Source of the DNA: Xylocopa sonorina
Taxonomy: Eukaryota; Arthropoda; Insecta; Hymenoptera; Apidae
Length of the DNA: 64,000 nucleotides
NCBI RefSeq assembly: GCF_050948175.1
Contig: NW_027490387.1
Location: 186,001 to 250,000 of the forward strand
Direction: 5' to 3'
Shown here: positions 37,836-52,580 of the stretch, piece by piece
How the letters are laid out: the number at the start of each line of letters is the position of its first letter
Position numbering within the stretch: the first letter of the stretch is position 1
The notes under the pieces: model-generated
Databases searched by the model: none
What the model was told of the DNA's origin: nothing
The model's input: only the letters and a program-made list of their open reading frames with translations
Translations under genes and position numbers: made by a program

Positions 37836-38009
37836 CTACGATACGCAGACATCTGCAAACGCTATTTCCTAGCGAGGAAGTGTCACATTCACATTCATTT
37901 GAAGTGTAGACGAGGAATACATAACACTTCGCAAATCATATTATATCTTATCAAGAAACATATATATGAGATGCAATTTCTCGTTTTAAGAAGCATTTGA
38001 ACTCTATTG
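37836..38009 (+). repeat. Exemplar of the 'i' monomer family
   Basis: Marked by GATACGCAGAC, CCTAGCGAGGAAG, GTGTCACATTCACATTC, CTTATCAAGAAACATATATATG and GCAATTTCTCG. In HOR II it is always followed directly by the 'g' family, for example here, at 43580, at 47410 and at 61854. Confidence 0.8.
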
Positions 38010-38183
38010 CTTCGATACGTAGACATCTGCAAACACTATTTCCTAGCGAGGAAGTGTCGCATTCACATTCATTTGAAGTGTAGACGAGGAATACATAACA
38101 CTTCGCAAATCATATTGTATCTTACCATGACACATAGAAATGAGATGCGATATCGCGTTTTAAGAATCATAAGAACTCTATTG
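38010..38183 (+). repeat. Exemplar of the 'g' monomer family
   Basis: Marked by CTTCGATACG, GCAAACACTATTTCC, CATTCACATTC, ATATTGTATC and CCATGACACATAG. A derivative has GTGTAAACGAGG in place of GTGTAGACGAGG and pairs with GACATCCGCAAACGC in the following monomer. Confidence 0.8.
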
Positions 38184-41100
38184 CTACGATACGTAGACAT
38201 CTGCAAGCGCTATTTCCTTGCAAGGAAGTGTCGCATTTACATTCATCTGAATCGTAGACGAGGAATGCATAACACTTCGCAATGAATATTATATCTTGTC
38301 ATGAAACATAGATATGAGATGCAATATCTCGTTTTAAGAAGCATCAGAAATCCATTGCTACGATGCGTAGACATCTGCAAACGCTATTTCCTTGCAAGAA
38401 AGTGTCGCATTTACATTCATTTGAAGTGTAGACGACGGATACATAACACTTCGCAAATCATATTATACCTTACCATGAAACATAGAAATGAGATGCGACA
38501 TCGCGTTTTAAGTATCATAGGAACTCTATTGCAACGATACGTAGACATCTGCAAACGCTATTTCCTTGCAAGGAAGTGTCGCATTTACATTCATTTGATG
38601 TGTAGACGAGGAATACATAACACTTCGCAAATCATATTGTATCTTACCATGAAACATATATATGAGACGCAATTTCTCGTTTTAAGAAGCATTTGAACTC
38701 TATTGCTTCGATACGTAGACATCTGCAAACACTATTTCCTAGCGAGGAAGTGTCGCATTCACATTCATTTGAAGTGTAAACGAGGAATACATAACACTTC
38801 GCAAATCATATTGTATCTTACCATGACACATAGAAATGAGATGCGATATCGCGTTTTAAGAATCATAAGAACCCTATTGCTACGATACGTAGATATCCGC
38901 AAACGCTATTTCCTTGCAAGGAAGTGTCGCATTTACATTCATCTGAATCGTAGACGAGGAATGCATAACACTTCGCAATGAATATTATATCTTGTCATGA
39001 AACATAGATATGAGATGCAATATCTCGTTTTAAGAAGCATCAGAAATCCATTGCTACGATACGTAGACATCTGCAAACGCTATTTCCTTGCAAGAAAGTG
39101 TCGCATTTACATTCATTTGAAGTGTAGACGACGGATACATAACACTTCGCAAATCATATTATACCTTACCATGAAACATAGAAATGAGATGCGACATCGC
39201 GTTTTAAGAATCATAGGAACTCTATAGCAACGATACGTAGACATCTGCAAACGCTATTTCCTTGCAAGGAAGTGTCGCATTTACATTCATTTGATGTGTA
39301 GACGAGGAATACATAACACTTCGCAAATCATATTATATCTTACCATGAAACATAGAAATGAGATGCGATATCGCGTTTTAAGAAGCATTAGAACTCAACT
39401 TGCTAGGATACGTAGACATCTGCAAACGCTATTTCCTAGCGAGGATGTGTCGCATTTGCATTCATTTGAATTGTAGACGAGGAATACATAACACTCCGCA
39501 AATCATATTATATCTTACCATGAAACATAGAAATGAGATGCGATATCGCGTTTTAAGAATCATAAGAACTCTATTGCAACGATACGTAGACATCTGCAAA
39601 CGCTATTTCCTTGCAAGGAAGTGTCGCATTCACATTCATTTGAAGTGTAGACGAGGAATACATAACACTTCGCAAATCATAATATATCTTACCATGAAAC
39701 ACAGAAATGAGATGCGATATCGCGTTTTAAGAAGCATTTGAACTCTATTGCTTCGATACGTAGACATCTGCAAACGCTATTTCCTTGCAAGGAAGTGTCG
39801 CATTTTCATTCATTTGAATCGTAGACGAGGAATACACAACAGTTCGCAAATTATATAATATCTTACCATGAAACATAGAAATGAGATGCAATTTCTCGTT
39901 TTAAGAAGCATTTGAACTCTATTGCTTCGATACGTAGACATCTGCAAACACTATTTCCTAGCGAGGAAGTGTCGCATTCACATTCATTTGAAGTGTAAAC
40001 GAGGAATACATAACACTTCGCAAATCATATTGTATCTTACCATGACACATAGAAATGAGATGCGATATCGCGTTTTAAGAATCATAAGAACTCTATTGCT
40101 ACGATACGTAGACATCCGCAAACGCTATTTCCTTGCAAGGAAGTGTCGCATTTACATTCATCTGAATCGTAGACGAGGAATGCATAACACTTCGCAATGA
40201 ATATTATATCTTGTCATGAAACATAGATATGAGATGCAATATCTCGTTTTAAGAAGCATCAGAAATCCATTGCTACGATACGTAGACATCTGCAAACGCT
40301 ATTTCCTTGCAAGAAAGTGTCGCATTTACATTCATTTGAAGTGTAGACGACGGATACATAACACTTCGCAAATCATATTATACCTTACCATGAAACATAG
40401 AAATGAGATGCGATATCGCGTTTTAAGAATCATAGGAACTCTATTGCAACGATACGTAGACATCTGCAAACGCTATTTCCTTGCAAGGAAGTGTCGCATT
40501 TACATTCATTTGATGTGTAGACGAGGAATACATAACACTTCGCAAATCATATTATATCTTACCATGAAACATAGAAATGAGATGCGATATCGCGTTTTAA
40601 GAAGCATTAGAACTCAACTTGCTACGATACGTAGACATCTGCAAACGCTATTTCCTAGCGAGGATGTGTCGCATTTGCATTCATTTGAATTGTAGACGAG
40701 GAATACATGACACCCCGCAAATCATATTATATCTTACCATGAAACATAGAAATGAGATGCGATATCGCGTTTTAAGAATCATAAGAACTCTACTGCTACG
40801 ATACGTAGACATCTGCAATCGCTATTTCCTTGCAAAGAAGAGTCGCATTTACATTCATTTGAAGTGTAGCCGAGGAATACATAACACTTCGCAAATCGTA
40901 TTATATCTTACCATGAAACATAGAAATGAGATGCGATATCGCGTTTTAAGAAGCATTAGAACTCTATTGCTACGATCCGTAGACATCTGCAAACGCTATT
41001 TCCTTGCAAGGAAGTGTCGCATTTACATTCATTTGAATCGTAGACGAGGAATGCATAACACTTCGCAATGAATATTATATCTTATCATGAAACATAAATA

Positions 41101-43174
41101 TGAGATGCAATATCTCGTTTTAAGAAGCATCAGAAATCCATTGCTACGATACGTAGACATCTGCAAACGCTATTTCCTTGCAAGAAAGTGTCGCATTTAC
41201 ATTCATTTGAAGTGTAGACGACGGATACATAACACTTCGCAAATCATATTATACCTTACCATGAAACATAGAAATGAGATGCGACATCGCGTTTTAAGAA
41301 TCATAGGAACTCTATAGCAACGATACGTAGACATCTGCAAACGTTATTTCCTTGCAAGGAAGTGTCGCATTCACATTCATTTGAAGTGTAGACGAGGAAT
41401 ACATAACACTTCGCAAATCATAATATATCTTACCATGAAACACAGAAATGAGATGCGATATCGCGTTTTAAGAAGCATTTGAACTCTATTGCTTCGATTC
41501 GTAGACATCTGCAAACGCTATTTCCTTGCAAGGAAGTGTCGCATTTTCATTCATTTGAATCGTAGACGAGGAATACACAACAGTTCGCAAATCATATAAT
41601 ATCTTACCATGAAACATAGAAATGAGATGCAATTTCTCGTTTTAAGAAGCATTTGAACTCTATTGCTTCGATACGTAGACATCTGCAAACACTATTTCCT
41701 AGCGAGGAAGTGTCGCATTCACATTCATTTGAAGTGTAAACGAGGAATGCATAACACTTCGCAAATCATATTGTATCTTACCATGACACATAGAAATGAG
41801 ATGCGATATCGCGTTTTAAGAATCATAAGAACTCTATTGCTACGATACGTAGACATCCGCAAACGCTATTTCCTTGCAAGGAAGTGTCGCATTTACATTC
41901 ATCTGAATCGTAGACGAGGAATGCATAACACTTCGCAATGAGTATTATATCTTGTCATGAAACATAGATATGAGATGCAATATCTCGTTTTAAGAAGCTT
42001 CAGAAATCCATTGCTACGATACGTAGACATCTGCAAACGCTATTTCCTTGCAAGAAAGTGTCGCATTTACATTCATTTGAAGTGTAGACGACGGATACAT
42101 AACACTTCGCAAATCATATTATACCTTACCATGAAACATAGAAATGAGATGCGATATCGCGTTTTAAGAATCATAAGAACTCTACTGCTACGATACGTAG
42201 ACATCTGCAATCGCTATTTCCTTGCAAAGAAGAGTCGCATTTACATTCATTTGAAGTGTTGCCGAGGAATACATAACACTTCGCAAATCGTATTATATCT
42301 TACCATGAAACGTAGAAATGAGATGCGATATCGCGTTTTAAGAAGCATTAGAACTCTATTGCTACGATCCGTAGACATCTGCAAACGCTATTTCCTTGCA
42401 AGGAAGTGTCGCATTTACATTCATTTGAATCGTAGACGAGGAATGCATAACACTTCGCAATGAATATTATATCTTATCATGAAACATAGATATGAGATGC
42501 AATATCTCGTTTTAAGAAGCATTTGAACTCTATTGCTTCGATACGTGGACATCTGCAAACGCTATTTCCTTGCAAGGAAGTGTCGCATTTACATTCATTT
42601 GAAGTGTAGACGAGGAATACATAACACTCCGCAAATCATATTATATCTTATCATGAAACATAGAAATGTGATGCGATATCGCGTTTTAAGAATCATAAGA
42701 ACTCTACTGCTACGATACGTAGACATCTGCAATCGCTATTTCCTTGCAAAGAAGAGTCGCATTTACATTCATTTGAAGTGTAGCCGAGGAATACATAACA
42801 CTTCGCAAATCGTATTATATCTTACCATGAAACATAGAAATGAGATGCGATATCGCGTTTTAAGAAGCATTTGAACTCTACTGCTACGATACGCAGACAT
42901 CTGCAAACGCTATTTCCTAGCGAGGAAGTGTCGCATTCACATTCATTTGAAATGTAGACGAGGAATACATAACACTTCGCAAATCGTATTATATCTTACC
43001 ATGAAACATAGGAATGAGGTGCGATATCGCGTTTTAAGAAGCATTAGAACTCAACTGCTACGACACGTAGACATCTGCAAACGCTATTTCCTTGCAAGGA
43101 AGTGTCGCATTTACATTCATCTGAATCGTAGACGAGGAATGCATAACACTTCGCAATGAATATTATATCTTGTC

Positions 43175-46100
43175 ATGAAACATAGATATGAGATGCAATA
43201 TCTCGTTTTAAGAAGCATCAGAAATCCATTGCAACGATACGTAGACATCTGCAAACGCTATTTCCTTGCAAAGAAGTGTCGCATTTACATTCATTTGAAG
43301 TGTAGACGGGGAATACATAACACTTCGCAAATCATATTATATCTTACCATGAAACATAGAAATGAGATCCGATATCGCGTTTTAAGAATCATAAGAAATC
43401 CATTGCTACGACACGTAGACATCTGCAAACGCTATTTCCTTGCAAGAAAGTGTCGCATTTACATTCATTTGAAGTGTAGACGAGGAATACATAACACTTC
43501 CCAAATCATATTATACCTTACCATGAAACATAGAAATGAGATGCGATATCGCGTTTTAAGAAGCATTAGAACTCTACTGCTACGATACGCAGACATCTGC
43601 AAACGCTATTTCCTAGCGAGGAAGTGTCACATTCACATTCATTTGAAGTGTAGACGAGGAATACATAACACTTCGCAAATCATATTATATCTTATCAAGA
43701 AACATATATATGAGATGCAATTTCTCGTTTTAAGAAGCATTTGAACTCTATTGCTTCGATACGTAGACATCTGCAAACACTATTTCCTAGCGAGGAAGTG
43801 TCGCATTCACATTCATTTGAAGTGTAGACGAGGAATACATAACACTTCGCAAATCATATTGTATCTTACCATGACACATAGAAATGAGATGCGATATCGC
43901 GTTTTAAGAATCATAAGAACTCTATTGCTACGATACGTAGACATCTGCAAGCGCTATTTCCTTGCAAGGAAGTGTCGCATTTACATTCATCTGAATCGTA
44001 GACGAGGAATGCATAACACTTCGCAATGAATATTATATCTTGTCATGAAACATAGATATGAGATGCAATATCTCGTTTTAAGAAGCATCAGAAATCCATT
44101 GCTACGATGCGTAGACATCTGCAAACGCTATTTCCTTGCAAGAAAGTGTCGCATTTACATTCATTTGAAGTGTAGACGACGGATACATAACACATCGCAA
44201 ACCATATTATACCTTACCATGAAACATAGAAATGAGATGCGACATCGCATTTTAAGAATCATAGGAACTCTATTGCAACGATACGTAGACATCTGCAAAC
44301 GCTATTTCCTTGCAAGGAAGTGTCGCATTTACATTCATTTGATGTGTAGACGAGGAATACATAACACTTCGCAAATCATATTGTATCTTACCATGAAACA
44401 TATATATGAGACGCAATTTCTCGTTTTAAGAAGCATTTGAACTCTATTGCTTCGATACGTAGACATCTGCAAACACTATTTCCTAGCGAGGAAGTGTCGC
44501 ATTCACATTCATTTGAAGTGTAAACGAGGAATACATAGCACTTCGCAAATCATATTGTATCTTACCATGACACATAGAAATGAGATGCGATATCGCGTTT
44601 TAAGAATCATAAGAACTCTATTGCTACGATACGTAGATATCCGCAAACGCAATTTCCTTGCAAGGAAGTGTCGCATTTACATTCATCTGAATCGTAGACG
44701 AGGAATGCATAACACTTCGCAATGAATATTATATCTTGTCATGAAACATAGATATGAGATGCAATATCTCGTTTTAAGAAGCATCAGAAATCCATTGCTA
44801 CGATACGTAGACATCTGCAAACGCTATTTCCTTGCAAGAAAGTGTCGCATTTACATTCATTTGAAGTGTAGACGACGGATACATAACACTACGCAAATCA
44901 TATTATACCTTACCATGAAACATAGAAATGAGATGCGACATCGCGTTTTAAGAATCATAGGAACACTATAGCAACGATACGTAGACATCTGCAAACGCTA
45001 TTTCCTTGCAAGGAAGTGTCGCATTTACATTCATTTGATGTGTAGACGAGGAATACATAACACTTCGCAAATCATATTATATCTTACCATGAAACATAGA
45101 AATGAGATGCGATATCGCGTTTTAAGAAGCATTAGAACTCAACTTGCTACGATACGTAGACATCTGCAAACGCTATTTCCTAGCGAGGATGTGTCGCATT
45201 TGCATTCATTTGAATTGTAGACGAGGAATACATAACACTCCGCAAATCATATTATATCTTACCATGAAACATAGAAATGAGATGCGATATCGCGTTTTAA
45301 GAATCATAAGAACTCTATTGCAACGATACGTAGACTTCTGCAAACGCTATTTCCTTGCAAGGAAGTGTCGCATTCACATTCATTTGAAGTGTAGACGAGG
45401 AATACATAACACTTCGCAAATCATAATATATCTTACCATGAAACACAGAAATGAGATGCGATATCGCGTTTTAAGAAGCATTTGAACTCTATTGCTTCGA
45501 TTCGTAGACATCTGCAAACGCTATTTCCTTGCAAGGAAGTGTCGCATTTTCATTCATTTGAATCGTAGACGAGGAACACACAACAGTTCGCAAATCATAT
45601 AATATCTTACCATGAAACATAGAAATGAGATGCAATTTCTCGTTTTAAGAAGCATTTGAACTCTATTGCTTCGATACGTAGACATCTGCAAACACTATTT
45701 CCTAGCGAGGAAGTGTCGCATTCACATTCATTTGAAGTGCAAACGAGGAATACATAACACTTCGCAAATCATATTGTATCTTACCATGACACATAGAAAT
45801 GAGATGCGATATCGCGTTTTAAGAATCATAAGAACTCTATTGCTACGATACGTAGACATCCGCAAACGCTATTTCCTTGCAAGGAAGTGTCGCATTTACA
45901 TTCATCTGAATCGTAGACGAGGAATGCATAACACTTCGCAATGAATATTATATCTTGTCATGAAACATAGATATGAGATGCAATATCTCGTTTTAAGAAG
46001 CATCAGAAATCCATTGCTACGATACGTAGACATCTGCAAACGCTATTTCCTTGCAAGAAAGTGTCGCATTTACATTCATTTGAAGTGTAGACGACGGATA

Positions 46101-47004
46101 CATAACACTTCGCAAATCATATTATACCTTACCATGAAACACAGAAATGAGATGCGATATCGCGTTTTAAGAATCATAGGAACTCTATTGCAACGATACG
46201 TAGATATCTGCAAACGCTATTTCCTTGCAAGGAAGTGTCGCATTTACATTCATTTGATGTGTAGACGAGGAATACATAACACTTCGCAAATCATATTATA
46301 TCTTACCATGAAACATAGAAATGAGATGCGATATCGCGTTTTAAGAAGCATTAGAACTCAACTTGCTACGATACGTAGACATCTGCAAACGCTATTTCCT
46401 AGCGAGGAGGTGTCGCATTTGCATTCATTTGAATTGTAGACGAGGAATACATAACACTCCGCAAATCATATTATATCTTACCATGAAACATAGAAATGAG
46501 ATGCGATATCGCGTTTTAAGAATCATAAGAACTCTACTGCTACGATACGTAGACATCTGCAATCGCTATTTCCTTGCAAAGAAGAGTCGCATTTACATTC
46601 ATTTGAAGTGTAGCCGAGGAATACATAACACTTCGCAAATCGTATTATATCTTACCATGAAACATAGAAATGAGATGCGATATCGCGTTTTAAGAAGCAT
46701 TTGAACTCTACTGCTACGATACGCAGACATCTGCAAACGCTATTTCCTAGCGAGGAAGTGTCGCATTCACATTCATTTGAAATGTAGACGAGGAATACAT
46801 AACACTTCGCAAATCGTATTATATCTTACCATGAAACATAGGAATGAGGTGCGATATCTCGTTTTAAGAAGCATCAGAAATCCATTGCAACGACACGTAG
46901 ACATCTGCAAACGCTATTTCCTTGCAAGGAAGTGTCGCATTTACATTCATCTGAATCGTAGACGAGGAATGCATAACACTTCGCAATGAATATTATATCT
47001 TGTC
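43175..47004 (+). repeat. HOR II copy 3 (22 monomers, 3830 bp)
   Basis: 3830 bp equals 22 x 174 plus 2, matching AACTTGC gains near 45143 and 46362. It follows copy 2 with 5744-bp spacing up to about 46700 and is repeated to the right with 3830-bp spacing (43175-45220 to 47005-49050). Small private changes, for example CACATCGCAAACC near 44192, distinguish it. Confidence 0.82.
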
Positions 47005-48350
47005 ATGAAACATAGATATGAGATGCAATATCTCGTTTTAAGAAGCATCAGAAATCCATTGCAACGATACGTAGACATCTGCAAACGCTATTTCCTTGCA
47101 AAGAAGTGTCGCATTTACATTCATTTGAAGTGTAGACGGGGAATACATAACACTTCGCAAATCATATTATATCTTACCATGAAACATAGAAATGAGATCC
47201 GATATCGCGTTTTAAGAATCATAAGAAATCCATTGCTACGACACGTAGACATCTGCAAACGCTATTTCCTTGCAAGAAAGTGTCGCATTTACATTCATTT
47301 GAAGTGTAGACGAGGAATACATAACACTTCCCAAATCATATTATACCTTACCATGAAACATAGAAATGAGATGCGATATCGCGTTTTAAGAAGCATTAGA
47401 ACTCTACTGCTACGATACGCAGACATCTGCAAACGCTATTTCCTAGCGAGGAAGTGTCACATTCACATTCATTTGAAGTGTAGACGAGGAATACATAACA
47501 CTTCGCAAATCATATTATATCTTATCAAGAAACATATATATGAGATGCAATTTCTCGTTTTAAGAAGCATTTGAACTCTATTGCTTCGATACGTAGACAT
47601 CTGCAAACACTATTTCCTAGCGAGGAAGTGTCGCATTCACATTCATTTGAAGTGTAGACGAGGAATACATAACACTTCGCAAATCATATTGTATCTTACC
47701 ATGACACATAGAAATGAGATGCGATATCGCGTTTTAAGAATCATAAGAACTCTATTGCTACGATACGTAGACATCTGCAAGCGCTATTTCCTTGCAAGGA
47801 AGTGTCGCATTTACATTCATCTGAATCGTAGACGAGGAATGCATAACACTTCGCAATGAATATTATATCTTGTCATGAAACATAGATATGAGATGCAATA
47901 TCTCGTTTTAAGAAGCATCAGAAATCCATTGCTACGATGCGTAGACATCTGCAAACGCTATTTCCTTGCAAGAAAGTGTCGCATTTACATTCATTTGAAG
48001 TGTAGACGACGGATACATAACACTTCGCAAATCATATTATACCTTACCATGAAACATAGAAATGAGATGCGACATCGCGTTTTAAGAATCATAGGAACTC
48101 TATTGCAACGATACGTAGACATCTGCAAACGCTATTTCCTTGCAAGGAAGTGTCGCATTTACATTCATTTGATGTGTAGACGAGGAATACATAACACTTC
48201 GCAAATCATATTGTATCTTACCATGAAACATATATATGAGACGCAATTTCTCGTTTTAAGAAGCATTTGAACTCTATTGCTTCGATACGTAGACATCTGC
48301 AAACACTATTTCCTAGCGAGGAAGTGCCGCATTCACATTCATTTGAAGTG
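47005..48350 (+). repeat. HOR II copy 4, left part
   Basis: This continues copy 3 with 3830-bp spacing and no net indel. It leads into the large duplicated segment starting near 48351, which also matches HOR II on its left side, so the division is set by where the 55138 copy begins. Confidence 0.75.
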
Positions 48351-49582
48351 TAAACGAGGAATACATAACACTTCGCAAATCATATTGTATCTTACCATGA
48401 CACATAGAAATGAGATGCGATATCGCGTTTTAAGAATCATAAGAACACTATTGCTACGATACGTAGATATCCGCAAACGCTATTTCCTTGCAAGGAAGTG
48501 TCGCATTTACATTCATCTGAATCGTAGACGAGGAATGCATAACACTTCGCATTGAATATTATATCTTGTCATGAAACATAGATATGAGATGCAATATCTC
48601 GTTTTAAGAAGCATCAGAAATCCATTGCTACGATACGTAGACATCTGCAAACGCTATTTCCTTGCAAGAAAGTGTCGCATTTACATTCATTTGAAGTGTA
48701 GACGACGGATACATAACACTACGCAAATCATATTATACCTTACCATGAAACATAGAAATGAGATGCGACATCGCGTTTTAAGAATCATAGGAACTCTATA
48801 GCAACGATACGTAGACATCTGCAAACGCTATTTCCTTGCAAGGAAGTGTCGCATTTACATTCATTTGATGCGTAGACGAGGAATACATAACACTTCGCAA
48901 ATCATATTATATCTTACCATGAAACATAGAAATGAGATGCGATATCGCGTTTTAAGAAGCATTAGAACTCAACTTGCTACGATACGTAGACATCTGCAAA
49001 CGCTATTTCCTAGCGAGGATGTGTCGCATTTGCATTCATTTGAATTGTAGACGAGGAATACATAACACTCCGCAAATCATATTATATCTTACCATGAAAC
49101 ACAGAAATGAGATGCGATATCGCGTTTTAAGAAGCATTTGAACTCTATTGCTTCGATTCGTAGACATCTGCAAACGCTATTTCCTTGCAAGGAAGTGTCG
49201 CATTTTCATTCATTTGAATCGTAGACGAGGAATACACAACAGTTCGCAAATCATATAATATCTTACCATGAAACATAGAAATGAGATGCAATTTCTCGTT
49301 TTAAGAAGCATTTGAACTCTATTGCTTCGATACGTAGACATCTGCAAACACTATTTCCTAGCGAGGAAGTGTCGCATTCACATTCATTTGAAGTGTAAAC
49401 GAGGAATACATAACACTTCGCAAATCATATTGTATCTTACCATGACACATAGAAATGAGATGCGATATCGCGTTTTAAGAATCATAAGAACTCTATTGCT
49501 ACGATACGTAGACATCCGCAAACGCTATTTCCTTGCAAGGAAGTGTCGCATTTACATTCATCTGAATCGTAGACGAGGAAAG

Positions 49583-51348
49583 CATAACACTTCGCAATGA
49601 ATATTATATCTTGTCATGAAACATAGATATGAGATGCAATATCTCGTTTTAAGAAGCATCAGAAATCCATTGCTACGATACGTAGACATCTGCAAACGCT
49701 ATTTCCTTGCAAGAAAGTGTCGCATTTACATTCATTTGAAGTGTAGACGACGGATACATAACACTTCGCAAATCATATTATACCTTACCATGAAACACAG
49801 AAATGAGATGCGATATCGCGTTTTAAGAATCATAGGAACTCTATTGCAACGACACGTAGACATCTGCAAACGCTATTTCCTTGCAAGGAAGTGTCGCATT
49901 TACATTCATTTGATGTGTAGACGAGGAATACATAACACTTCGCAAATCATATTATATCTTACCATGAAACATAGAAATGAGATGCGATATCGCGTTTTAA
50001 GAAGCATTAGAACTCAACTTGCTACGATACGTAGACATCTGCAAACGCTATTTCCTAGCGAGGAGGTGTCGCATTTGCATTCATTTGAATTGTAGACGAG
50101 GAATACATAACACTCCGCAAATCATATTATATCTTACCATGAAACATAGAAATGAGATGCGATATCGCGTTTTAAGAATCATAAGAACTCTACTGCTACG
50201 ATACGTAGACATCTGCAATCGCTATTTCCTTGCAAAGAAGAGTCGCATTTACATTCATTTGAAGTGTAGCCGAGGAATACATAACACTTCGCAAATCGTA
50301 TTATATCTTACCATGAAACATAGAAATGAGATGCGATATCGCGTTTTAAGAAGCATTATAACTCTATTGCTACGATCCGTAGATATCTGCAAACGCTATT
50401 TCCTTGCAAGGAAGTGTCGCATTTACATTCATTTGAATCGTAGACGAGGAATGCATAACACTTCGCAATGAATATTATATCTTGTCATGAAACATAGATA
50501 TGAGATGCAATATCTCGTTTTAAGAAGCATCAGAAATCCATTGCTACGATACGTAGACATCTGCAAACGCTATTTCCTTGCAAGAAAGTGTCGCATTTAC
50601 ATTCATTTGAAGTGTAGACGACGGATACATAACACTTCGCAAATCATATTATACCTTACCATGAAACACAGAAATGAGATGCGATATCGCGTTTTAAGAA
50701 TCATAGGAACTCTATTGCAACGACACGTAGACATCTGCAAACGCTATTTCCTTGCAAGGAAGTGTCGCATTTACATTCATTTGATGTGTAGACGAGGAAT
50801 ACATAACACTTCGCAAATCATATTATATCTTACCATGAAACATAGAAATGAGATGCGATATCGCGTTTTAAGAAGCATTAGAACTCAACTTGCTACGATA
50901 CGTAGACATCTGCAAACGCTATTTCCTAGCGAGGAGGTGTCGCATTTGCATTCATTTGAATTGTAGACGAGGAATACATAACACTCCGCAAATCATATTA
51001 TATCTTACCATGAAACATAGAAATGAGATGCGATATCGCGTTTTAAGAATCATAAGAACTCTACTGCTACGATACGTAGACATCTGCAATCGCTATTTCC
51101 TTGCAAAGAAGAGTCGCATTTACATTCATTTGAAGTGTAGCCGAGGAATACATAACACTTCGCAAATCGTATTATATCTTACCATGAAACATAGAAATGA
51201 GATGCGATATCGCGTTTTAAGAAGCATTATAACTCTATTGCTACGATCCGTAGATATCTGCAAACGCTATTTCCTTGCAAGGAAGTGTCGCATTTACATT
51301 CATTTGAATCGTAGACGAGGAATGCATAACACTTCGCAATGAATATTA
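49583..51348 (+). repeat. Tandem five-monomer duplication (period 871 bp) in copy A
   Basis: Two adjacent copies of a five-monomer block (roughly 49616-50486 and 50487-51357) match at 871-bp spacing, which is 5 x 174 plus the one-base gain each contains (near 50018 and 50889). Both contain AGCATTATAACTC, GTAGATATCTGC and GAGGAGGTG. Copy B at 56400-57270 holds only one, so the duplication, or loss of one unit, happened after or along with the larger duplication. Confidence 0.87.
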
Positions 51349-52157
51349 TATCTTATCATGAAACATAGATATGAGATGCAATATCTCGTTTTAAGAAGCA
51401 TTTGAACTCTATTGCTTCGATACGTGGACATCTGCAAACGCTATTTCCTTGCAAGGAAGTGTCGCATTTACATTCATTTGAAGTGTAGACGAGGAATACA
51501 TAACACTCCGCAAATCATATTATATCTTATCATGAAACATAGAAATGTGATGCGATATCGCGTTTTAAGAATCATAAGAACTCTATTGCAACGATACGTA
51601 GACATCTGCAAACGATATTTCCTTGCAAAGAAGTGTCGCATTTACATTCATTTGAAGTGTAGACGAGGAATACATAACACTTCGCAAATCATATTATATC
51701 TTACCATGAAACATAGAAATGTGATGCGATATCGCGTTTTAAGAAGCATTTGAACTCTATTGCTTCGATACGTAGACATCTGCAAACGCTATTTCCAAGC
51801 GAGGAAGTGTCGCCTTCACATTCCTTTGAAGTGTAGACGAGGAATACATAACACTTCGCAGATCATATTGTATCTTACCATGAAACATAGAAATGAGATG
51901 CGATATCGCGTTTTAAGAAGCATTAGAACTCTACTGCTACGATACGCAGACATCTGCAAACGCTATTTCCTAGCGAGGAAGTCACATTCACATTCATTTG
52001 AAGTGTAGACGAGGAACACATAACACTTCGCAAATCATGTTTTATCTTACCATGAAACATAGATATGAGATGCGATATCGCTTTTTAAGAATGATATGAA
52101 CTCTATTGCTACGATACGTAGACATGTGCAATCGCTACTACCTTGCAAGGAAGTGTC

Positions 52158-52580
52158 GCATTTACTTTCATTTGAATCGTAGACGAGGAATACATGACAC
52201 TTCGCAATGAATATTATATCTTATCAGGAAACATAGATATGAGATGCAATATCTCGTTTTAAGAAGCATTTGAACTCTATTGCTTCGATACGTAGACATC
52301 TGCTAACGCTATTTCCATGCAAGGAAGTGTCGCATTTACATTCATTTGAAGTGTAGACGAGGAATACATGATACTTCGCAAATCATATTATATCTTACCA
52401 TGAAACATAGCAATGAGATGTGATATCGCGTTCTAAGAAGCATTTGAACTCTATTGCTTCGATACGTAGACATCTGCAAACGCTATTTCCTTGCAAGGAG
52501 GTGTCGCATTTACATTCATTTGATGTGTAGACGAGGAATACATGACACTTCGCAAATCATATTATATCTTATCATGAAAC
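52158..52580 (+). repeat. Rare-variant block shared with 30.76-31.18 kb
   Basis: The monomers with TTATCAGGAAACATAG, CTGCTAACGC, TTCCATGCAAGG and CATGATACTTC occur near 30760-31180, here, and at 58074-58496. The 30.8-kb and 52.2-kb copies are 21.4 kb apart, and the intervening sequence lacks the variants. This block must have moved by a long-range exchange or copying step before copy A was duplicated. Confidence 0.75.

Larger units (their letters stand above)
37431..43174 (+). repeat. HOR II copy 2 (33 monomers, 5744 bp)
   Basis: 5744 bp equals 33 x 174 plus 2, matching two AACTTGC gains near 39399 and 40618. It is eleven monomers longer than copy 3, the extra block corresponding to the stretch shared with copy 1. 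Order at the start is 'b', AAGAAGTGTCGC monomer, GATCCGATATCGC monomer, CTTCCCAAATC monomer, then the TCAAGAAACATATATATG and AAACACTATTTCC monomers. Confidence 0.82.
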
